From: an uncultured Saprospiraceae bacterium
GTDB lineage: Bacteria; Bacteroidota; Bacteroidia; Chitinophagales; Saprospiraceae
NCBI GenBank assembly: GCA_937127195.1
Contig: CAKZLT010000168.1
Location: 1-7,335, forward strand
DNA length: 7,335 nt
Reading direction: 5' to 3'
Part shown: positions 1 through 5,047 of the stretch, piece by piece
Layout of the letters: the number at the start of each line of letters is the position of its first letter
Numbering within the stretch: position 1 is the first letter of the stretch
Notes under the pieces: generated by a model
Told to the model about the DNA's origin: nothing
The model's database searches: none
Seen by the model: only the letters and a program-made list of their open reading frames with translations
Made by a program: the position numbers and the translations under genes

Positions 1-423
1 AAACATTGGCGGATCTAACATTTCACCTTCAAATTTTATTGCCCCGCCATATAAAGCTTCTGCATCAATTGCAGCCTGTAATATTCTAATATTACGTAAA
101 ACTTGTTTAGGTGAGGGAGTAAATGCCGTTTTACATAAATGGATATGATAGGGGTGAATAACTTGCTTGCCTGTCAGTCCCATTAAAGCTTCTTCTACCG
201 CATGTTTATGAACAATGCGTGATTCTCTATCACCATGAAGATCTAACCAGTGGCGGATATCATCAGGCTCAATAAACTCCTCTGGCATAGGATCTTTATT
301 AATTAAAACTTCGACACCACCAATAACACCTTTACCTGCAATTCTTGCCTCAAGTAAAATCATATGTAGATAGGTTCTTAATTCATGTATCCAGTTCTCT
401 GGTGTTAGATGAATAGCCATCGC
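1..423 (-). other. CitE/HpcH-HpaI superfamily lyase-like C-terminal segment within the chimeric frame
   Basis: This is the foreign part of the minus-strand chimera (residues 62-202). The clearest family signature is GLTGKQVIHPYHI (143-155), which matches the G-x-x-G-K-x-x-I-H-P segment of citrate lyase beta and malyl-CoA lyase relatives. It is followed by AFTPSPKQV (161-169), a helix, and GGAIKFEGEMLDPPM (187-201), matching the family's GAxxxxGxMIDxP end. Upstream, ARIAGKGVIGG (88-98) resembles the strand-turn that carries G-G in malate synthase and CitE-like barrels. The N-terminal half of such a barrel, with the metal-binding Glu and Asp residues, is absent because the CrtB fragment takes its place. 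Family members usually cleave or form C-C bonds of acyl-CoA thioesters; the substrate cannot be told here. None of its 15 leucine codons is TTG, unlike nearby crtI. The exact subfamily is unresolved. Confidence 0.65.
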
Positions 424-606
424 TTTAGAAAAATCATGAAATGTATCTACAATTTCATCCGCAAAACGGACAAAACCATAAATCGCATAAATAGGCGCAC
501 GAAATTTTTTATCAAAAACGCGAATGCCCATCGAAAAAGAAGTACTGTAACGATTGGTAATAAGCTCACTACATTCAACACAAGTATCATCGTATAATTT
601 TTTCAT
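1..606 (-). CDS. crtB: In-frame chimera: phytoene synthase N-terminus joined to CitE/HpcH-like lyase C-terminus (partial at left edge)
   Basis: This frame is open for 202 codons from ATG at 606 to the window edge. An in-frame ATG at 615 is an alternative start. Residues 1-61 read as a Bacteroidota phytoene synthase, the enzyme that condenses two geranylgeranyl-PP into phytoene: an N-terminal MKKLYDD, the RYSTSFSMGIR substrate-site segment (20-29) and YGFVRFADEIVD, with the first Asp-rich motif D50-E-I-V-D54. After FHDFSK (56-61) the similarity to CrtB stops. The remaining ~140 residues look like the C-terminal end of a citrate lyase beta/HpcH-HpaI-type TIM-barrel enzyme. The second Asp-rich motif of phytoene synthase is therefore missing from what is visible, and the product should not make phytoene. 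The gene lies downstream of crtI on the same strand, as is usual for crtI-crtB pairs, but 212 nt away with a hairpin between. It could be an assembly or cloning chimera, a real rearrangement, or less likely a true fusion. Confidence 0.72.
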   Translation of the reverse strand, partial: MKKLYDDTCVECSELITNRYSTSFSMGIRVFDKKFRAPIYAIYGFVRFADEIVDTFHDFSKAMAIHLTPENWIHELRTYLHMILLEARIAGKGVIGGVEVLINKDPMPEEFIEPDDIRHWLDLHGDRESRIVHKHAVEEALMGLTGKQVIHPYHIHLCKTAFTPSPKQVLRNIRILQAAIDAEALYGGAIKFEGEMLDPPMF

Positions 607-692
607 AATTGTCATTTTTTGTAAATGAATCAGATAGGGCAAATGACCGTTTATTCATTTATGCTAAATATTCACTTGATTATAAATTTGAT

Positions 693-818
693 TTTGGAAG
701 CGGGAAGTGAGACCGCCCTACGGGCTGCGAGAAGCGAGATTAAACGTGAAATACTTCAAAGCCGCTACTAACATCTCGCTTCTCGCAGAAGAAGGCGGTC
801 TCACTTCCCGTTTCCAAA
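693..818. repeat. Long imperfect inverted repeat (hairpin element) between crtI and crtB
   Basis: The outer arms 693-717 and 794-818 match at 24 of 25 positions. The inner arms 725-740 and 773-788 match at 16 of 16. They are separated by a small internal bulge (718-724 against 789-793) and a 32-nt loop (741-772). The bulge side itself contains a mini-palindrome, GCCC-TAC-GGGC (715-725). The element begins at the base next to the crtI stop codon (819-821) and sits in the 212-nt gap before crtB, where Bacteroidota crtI and crtB genes are often nearly adjacent. There is no T-run after the stem in the crtI direction, so it is not a standard intrinsic terminator. It could be an inserted REP-like or MITE-like repeat, or an mRNA-stabilising or processing hairpin. 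The rest of the gap (607-692) shows nothing else recognisable. Confidence 0.85.
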
Positions 819-2318
819 CTATAATTTCATCTCTTTTGCAATTTCGTTGGCAACCACCTCTCCCGAAATCAATGAAGGCGGCACTCCTGGACCAGGAACA
901 GTCAATTGACCTGTCATATAGAGATTGCTTACTTTTTTATTTTTTAAAGAAGGTTTCAAAATCGCCGTTTGTTTCAAGGTGTTCGCCAAACCGTAGGCAT
1001 TACCTTTAAATGCGTTATAATCACTTTTGAAATCTCGGTGTGCGTAACCTCTTTTGTAAACGACACTATTCCGAACATCTTGACCTGTCAATTTTTCCAA
1101 ACGGTTCATGACCATATTATAATACTTCTCACGAAGCTCTTCTGTATCCTCTAAATTCGGTGCAAGCGGTATCAAAACAAACACATTCTCGTGTCCTTCT
1201 GGCGCGATTGTATCATCCGTTTTTGAGGCACAACAAACATAAAACAACGGTTTAGAAGGCCATTTAGGGTCTTCATATATTTCCTGTGCGTGCAATTCAA
1301 AATCTGCATCAAAGAATAAATTATGATGCAAAAGACCTTTTAATTTCTTATTAACTCCCAGATAAAAAAGCAAAGAGGAAGGTGCCATTGTTCGCTTATC
1401 CCAATAATCAGCCGAATAATTGCGGTTAGGAGCTTCTAATACTTTTTGGTCAATGTGATGATAATCCGCGCCGCCAACTACAATATTTGCTTCATATTCT
1501 CCATTGGCAGTAATTACTTTTTCGGCTTTTCCTTTTGAGGTATAAATGCTTGTAACTTCCTCGTTATATTTAAATGTCACGCCCAACTCTTCCGCCACAC
1601 TAACCATTCCTTCGACGATTTTATGCATTCCGCCTTTTGGATACCAAGTACCGAGAGCCAAATCTGCATAATTCATCAAACTATACATCGCAGGCGTATT
1701 CTGTGGCGTAGCTCCCAAAAACAACACTGGAAATTCTAATAATTTGATTAATTGTTCATTTTTGAAAAGCTTGCGAATGTGTGTAGAAATCGACTGAAAC
1801 ATTTGCAAACGAAACAATGATTTCACTACTCTAAAATCAGCAAACTCCATCAATGAGCGGCTCGGTTTGAATACAAATTCTTTGATACCTACTTCGTATT
1901 TGTAAGCAGCTTCTTTCAAAAATTTACGTAAATTGACCGAACTTCCTGGCTCATATTCCTCAAACATTGCTTCCAAATCTTCCATTTTGGCAGGAATATT
2001 CATTATATCATTTTCACCAAAAAAAATACTGTAAGATGGGTCAAGGCGTATCAAATCATAATAATCAGATACTTTCTTACCAAATTGCTCAAAATAACGG
2101 TCAAAAATATCTGGCATCCAATACCAACTAGGCCCCATATCAAAAGTATATCCCTCGGTTTCAAACTTTCTTGCGCGACCGCCTGCCATTGAATTTTTCT
2201 CTAAAACGGTAACTTCATATCCTTTTTGAGCCAAAAAACTAGCCGCAGAAATACCCGCAAAACCTGCTCCTATGACGATTACTTTCATTTCTTTTGTTTG
2301 ATTATCTGCTTTCTTCAT
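819..2318 (-). CDS. crtI: Phytoene desaturase (lycopene-forming type)
   Basis: This 499-residue FAD-dependent desaturase/isomerase converts phytoene to lycopene through successive desaturations and is normally membrane-associated. The N-terminus carries a dinucleotide-binding fold: VIVIGAGFAGISAA with GxGxxG at 17-22, the ribose-binding E40, and MAGGRARKFE (44-53). The family segment FDMGPSWYWMP lies at 59-69. The middle contains FLGATPQNTPA (200-210) and WYPKGGMHKI (225-234). The C-terminal carotenoid-desaturase signature (about 462-499) includes NLYMTGQ and PGPGVPPSLISGE. Length is normal for the family and the gene looks intact, ending in TAG. The start could be ATG 2318 or Met11 at 2288, which lies just before the FAD fold; both are preceded by A-rich sequence and no Shine-Dalgarno site. 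The gene is divergent from crtD and upstream of the crtB fragment on the same strand. CrtI rather than CrtD is favoured by its closer match to Bacteroidota CrtI and its pairing with crtB. Confidence 0.93.
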   Translation of the reverse strand: MKKADNQTKEMKVIVIGAGFAGISAASFLAQKGYEVTVLEKNSMAGGRARKFETEGYTFDMGPSWYWMPDIFDRYFEQFGKKVSDYYDLIRLDPSYSIFFGENDIMNIPAKMEDLEAMFEEYEPGSSVNLRKFLKEAAYKYEVGIKEFVFKPSRSLMEFADFRVVKSLFRLQMFQSISTHIRKLFKNEQLIKLLEFPVLFLGATPQNTPAMYSLMNYADLALGTWYPKGGMHKIVEGMVSVAEELGVTFKYNEEVTSIYTSKGKAEKVITANGEYEANIVVGGADYHHIDQKVLEAPNRNYSADYWDKRTMAPSSLLFYLGVNKKLKGLLHHNLFFDADFELHAQEIYEDPKWPSKPLFYVCCASKTDDTIAPEGHENVFVLIPLAPNLEDTEELREKYYNMVMNRLEKLTGQDVRNSVVYKRGYAHRDFKSDYNAFKGNAYGLANTLKQTAILKPSLKNKKVSNLYMTGQLTVPGPGVPPSLISGEVVANEIAKEMKL

Positions 2319-2340
2319 TTTTGTTTATCACAAAAGTTGA

Positions 2341-2370
2341 CAAAGTCTTTAGTTTTGTATAATCCCCAAA
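2341..2370 (-). promoter_or_regulatory. Candidate Bacteroidota-type promoter for crtI
   Basis: On the minus strand a TTTG (2370-2367) is followed, after a spacer close to the expected 19 nt, by AGACTTTG (2348-2341). The second element keeps the TTTG of the Bacteroidota -7 consensus TAnnTTTG but lacks its TA. It lies about 23 nt upstream of ATG 2318, so the leader would be short. The match is partial, and in DNA this AT-rich it could be chance. Confidence 0.3.
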
Positions 2371-2537
2371 ATCGTTTAAGTAAGTGAGCCGCAATAAACG
2401 CGTAATTTTAAAGACCTTATCTTTTTGTTGTATTATTTTAAAAAATAGAATTAAAAAAAGCCATTTTAAAGCCGTCGTTATTTTTGCTCATTGACTTACT
2501 TCTTTGATTTTGATGATTTGAGAACCATCCAATTTCA

Positions 2538-2586
2538 TTTTTGTTTAACTTTTTATTGTTTTTTATTAAAAAAAGTTAAACAAAAA
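2538..2586. repeat. Perfect 17-bp inverted repeat in the divergent carotenoid promoter region
   Basis: The arms 2538-2554 and 2570-2586 are exact reverse complements, centred on GTTTAAC/GTTAAAC and flanked by T5 and A5 runs. A 15-nt T-rich loop (2555-2569) separates them. No gene ends here on either strand, so a terminator role for a neighbour is not needed. It could be an operator for a dimeric regulator, a leader hairpin in the crtD mRNA, or a barrier between the divergent units. Confidence 0.75.
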
Positions 2587-2644
2587 CAGATTATCTACAT
2601 TTCTTTATAGGTAATATCAATAACAGCAACAAAACAATATTTTT

Positions 2645-4102
2645 ATGAATACAGCAATCATCGGCTCTGGAATCGGTGGACTTGCTACGGCAATTAGATT
2701 GGCAGTCAAAGGGCATTCTGTTGAAGTTTTTGAGGCAAATAGTTATCCTGGTGGCAAGTTATCGTCCTTTGATTTGGGTGAATATCGCTTCGATGCTGGG
2801 CCTTCGCTTTTTACGATGCCGCACTTCATTGAAGACTTATTTGAACTGGCAGGCAAAGACATTAAAAATTATTTTGATTATTTCAAAACGGATAAAGTTT
2901 GCCATTACTTTTGGGAAGATGGAACGAACATTACGGCTTTTGCTGCACCCAAAAAGTTCGCGGAGGAAGTAGAAAATAAACTTAATGTAAAAGGTACAAC
3001 TTTACTAAAAGCCTTGAAAGATGCTAAAAGAAAATATGATTTGACGGCTGAGGTTTTTCTACACCGTTCTTTGCACAAGCCTTTGAACTATTTGAATAAA
3101 GAAACGCTAAAGGGCGTTTTGGCAATGCCTACTTTGGATATGATGTCTTCCATTAATCAGGTCAATAAGCGATTGAACAATGATAAATTGACGCAATTAT
3201 TCAATCGTTTTGCAACTTACAATGGTTCAAATCCTTACAAAGCATCTGGTATTATGACTTCAATTCCGCATTTGGAGCATGGTTTTGGTACTTTTTTTCC
3301 GAAAGGAGGCATGAATGCTATCACAAAAAGCCTTTTCAAATTGGCGAAGGAATTAGGTGTTCAATTTCATTTTAACCAAAAAGTAGAAGAAATTTTAATT
3401 GAAAATAAACAAGCTAAAGGTATTCGAGTCGGTTCAGAAAAATACAACTTTGATGCTGTGGTTAGTAATATGGATGTTTTTTTTACTTATGAAAAACTGC
3501 TCCCTACCGCAAAGCATCCAACCAAAATATTGAAACAACCGAAGTCGAGTTCCGCTTTAATTTTTTATTGGGGAATGGAAAAAAAATTCCCTCAACTAGG
3601 ATTACATAATATTCTTTTTAGTGAAAATTACAAAGCAGAGTTTGACCATATTTTTAATAAAAAAACCGTTTATGACGACCCTACGGTTTATATTAATATT
3701 TCTAGCAAATACGAGTCGAGCGACGCACCCGATGGCTGCGAAAACTGGTTTACAATGATAAACGTCCCTGCAAACGAAGGACAAGATTGGGATAAAATCA
3801 TCGAAACTGTTCGGGAAAATACCATACAAAAAGTGAGTAGAATGCTCAAAACGGACATTCGACCACTAATAAAAGTCGAAGAAATATTAGAACCTCGAAC
3901 CATCGAAAGTAAAACATGGTCGCATAAAGGCGCACTTTACGGAACGAGTTCTAATAATTTGATGTCTGCGTTTTTGCGACATCCAAATTTTTCGAGAAAA
4001 ATAAAAAATCTATATTTCTGTGGCGGCAGTGTGCATCCTGGAGGCGGAATCCCTCTTTGTTTGCTTTCTGCAAAAATCGTAAGTGATGTCTTTGAAGATT
4101 AA
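2645..4102 (+). CDS. crtD: CrtD-like carotenoid 3,4-desaturase (CrtI family)
   Basis: This 485-residue enzyme belongs to the FAD-dependent carotenoid desaturase family. In Bacteroidota the second such gene next to cruF normally encodes 1'-hydroxycarotenoid 3',4'-desaturase, which adds a double bond to the hydroxylated acyclic end of a gamma-carotene-type molecule. The sequence shows IIGSGIGGLATA with GxGxxG at 7-12, E30 for ribose binding, YPGGKLSSFD (34-43), FDAGPSLFTMP (49-59), RFATYNGSNPY (188-198), FPKGGM (218-223), and a C-terminal signature (455-485) with NLYFCGGSVHPGGGIP. The gene looks intact and ends in TAA. ATG 2645 leads directly into the FAD fold, which supports this start; no Shine-Dalgarno site is visible. 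Its last 17 nt overlap the start of cruF, so the two are probably co-transcribed and translationally coupled. A phytoene desaturase or ketolase of the same fold cannot be fully excluded, but crtI is already present and cruF is adjacent. Confidence 0.82.
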   Translation: MNTAIIGSGIGGLATAIRLAVKGHSVEVFEANSYPGGKLSSFDLGEYRFDAGPSLFTMPHFIEDLFELAGKDIKNYFDYFKTDKVCHYFWEDGTNITAFAAPKKFAEEVENKLNVKGTTLLKALKDAKRKYDLTAEVFLHRSLHKPLNYLNKETLKGVLAMPTLDMMSSINQVNKRLNNDKLTQLFNRFATYNGSNPYKASGIMTSIPHLEHGFGTFFPKGGMNAITKSLFKLAKELGVQFHFNQKVEEILIENKQAKGIRVGSEKYNFDAVVSNMDVFFTYEKLLPTAKHPTKILKQPKSSSALIFYWGMEKKFPQLGLHNILFSENYKAEFDHIFNKKTVYDDPTVYINISSKYESSDAPDGCENWFTMINVPANEGQDWDKIIETVRENTIQKVSRMLKTDIRPLIKVEEILEPRTIESKTWSHKGALYGTSSNNLMSAFLRHPNFSRKIKNLYFCGGSVHPGGGIPLCLLSAKIVSDVFED

Positions 4103-4790
4103 GTATGAGCAAGAAAATTTAATTATTAAATCAGGCGAAAAACAATGGCATTTTACCAGAGAATTAATCTCTGTTGTCATTTTAAGTCTATTCTATGGCT
4201 TTGGTACACTTGGTATTTCATTACCGATTACTAGAGACATTTTCGCGGTTTTAACACCTTTCAATCTAGTTCTATCACTTGGGTTGGTTTTATATAATCA
4301 CAAAGAATGGTCAAATATTTTTGTAATCACTCCTATTCTTTGTGGCGTAATTGGCTACTTCTCTGAAGTATTTGCTGTACAAACGGGGTGAATTGTTGAC
4401 GAATATGAATACGGAAATACACTTGGTTTCCAACTATTTGAAGTACCTGTAATCCTTGCAATCAATTGGTTGCTTTTACTTTACTGTTCGGCAATGGTCG
4501 TCAGTATGTTTGGGCGACACTTGAATATTTTTGTTCGAGTATTGATAAGTGCTGCTCTGATGGTTGGCTTAGATGTACTGATTGAACCTGTCGCGATAGA
4601 ATTGGATTTTTGGGCTTGGGCTGGCGGCAATGTACCTTTTCAAAATTATATTGGTTGGTTTATCATTGCTTTTATATTACAATTTACTTTTCATAAAGCA
4701 ACTCCAAAAGATGCGACTAATCATGTTGCTGTGATATTATTTGCATGGCAAATCGTATTTTTTGGCGTATTGAATTGGACGCTTTTTTAA
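4086..4790 (+). pseudogene. cruF: Carotenoid 1',2'-hydratase-type membrane protein, interrupted by in-frame TGA
   Basis: Both halves of this 235-codon span lie in one frame and resemble CruF (DUF422), an integral membrane hydratase that adds a hydroxyl at C-1' of acyclic carotenoid ends. About six or seven hydrophobic segments can be seen (roughly codons 28-46, 52-70, 78-98, 117-140, 145-165, 185-203, 214-234). Family features include SEVFAVQTG (93-101) before the break, and YEYGNTLGF with AINWLLLLYCSA after it. TGA at 4389-4391 stops translation at codon 102, inside a conserved stretch. Dropping one G from the GGGG run at 4385-4388 and adding one T near 4396 would restore TGELFDEYEYG, close to the family's TGxxFGxYxYG. 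Two compensating single-base errors therefore explain the break better than one nonsense change. If the sequence is correct, the hydratase is truncated. The preferred start is ATG 4086 (GTG 4083 is the alternative), overlapping crtD by 17 nt. Confidence 0.8.
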
Positions 4791-4824
4791 AAAAAATGCT
4801 CAGAAAAGGATGGTGGAATTAAGG

Positions 4825-4840
4825 TTAGCTAATTAGCTAA
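4825..4840. repeat. Perfect 16-bp palindrome just before the operon terminator
   Basis: The sequence TTAGCTAATTAGCTAA equals its own reverse complement and abuts the terminator stem at 4841. It has no loop, so it is more likely a protein-binding site or an incidental AT palindrome than an RNA hairpin. In RNA it could compete weakly with the terminator foot. Confidence 0.45.
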
Positions 4841-4870
4841 GGGTGTAGAAAATAATTCTATACCCTTTTT
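4841..4870 (+). terminator. Rho-independent terminator of the crtD-cruF operon
   Basis: GGGTGTAGAA (4841-4850) pairs with TTCTATACCC (4856-4865) across a 5-nt loop, giving ten pairs including one G-T wobble. The foot can be extended by A4839-A4840 with T4866-T4867. The stem runs directly into TTTTT (4866-4870). It lies 50 nt after the cruF stop and before the receptor promoter, the expected place for ending the carotenoid transcript. Confidence 0.85.
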
Positions 4871-4912
4871 GGTTTTCTATTGGACGCTCTTCTATTTTTC
4901 TAAATAAAAAAA

Positions 4913-4943
4913 TTGCACAGGTTAATTCAATAAACTACATTTG
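4913..4943 (+). promoter_or_regulatory. Bacteroidota-type promoter for the TonB-dependent receptor
   Basis: TACATTTG (4936-4943) matches the Bacteroidota -7 consensus TAnnTTTG exactly. A TTG (4913-4915) lies 20 nt upstream, at the usual place of the -33 TTG/TTTG element. Transcription would begin near 4950 and give a leader of about 100 nt before ATG 5048. It follows the operon terminator, so the receptor is probably a separate unit. The leader is very AT-rich and shows no clear riboswitch or hairpin. Confidence 0.65.
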
Positions 4944-5047
4944 CTTTAATATGTTTTTAGGCTTATCTAAAAATATATTAAAGTAATTATTTTTTCTAAA
5001 AAATAGAATTTTATTTTCTTTTATTTAGAAACACATAAAAATGTAAA

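Larger units (their letters stand above)
2319..2644. promoter_or_regulatory. Divergent control region between crtI and crtD-cruF
   Basis: This 326-nt AT-rich gap separates the two divergently transcribed carotenoid units and has no convincing gene. It holds the candidate crtI promoter near its left end and a perfect 17-bp inverted repeat (2538-2586) near the crtD side. On the plus strand CATTTTTG (2536-2543) matches the -7 consensus TAnnTTTG except at its first base, with TTTG boxes upstream at 2509-2512 and 2517-2520 at less than ideal spacing. A crtD promoter there is possible but unproven. Shared control of both units from this region is an inference from the arrangement. Confidence 0.5.

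Noticed and set aside
707..1009. A 100-codon plus-strand frame starting in the hairpin and running antisense into crtI.
   Set aside because: Its sequence comes from the inverted repeat and the crtI antisense strand, and it has no recognisable domain.
3602..3903. Minus-strand open frames of 71 and 75 codons opposite crtD.
   Set aside because: They lie entirely inside a well-supported gene, lack family features and read as antisense shadows.
4389..4391. Recoding of UGA (Trp or selenocysteine) in cruF.
   Set aside because: Tryptophan is encoded by TGG throughout the visible genes, the family has no fixed Trp or Cys/Sec at this place, and no recoding stem is evident. Two compensating frame changes fit the conserved motif better.
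4796..4822. An 8-codon frame MLRKGWWN with two Trp codons ahead of the terminator, resembling an attenuator leader peptide.
   Set aside because: It lies 5 nt after the cruF stop, the following gene is a receptor with its own promoter beyond the terminator, and nothing links it to tryptophan. Most likely chance.
2439..5010. An exact 14-mer (TAAAAAATAGAATT) at 2439-2452 and 4997-5010, upstream of crtD and of the receptor gene.
   Set aside because: It is low-complexity AT sequence at very different distances from the two starts (206 and 51 nt), so a shared operator is not supported.
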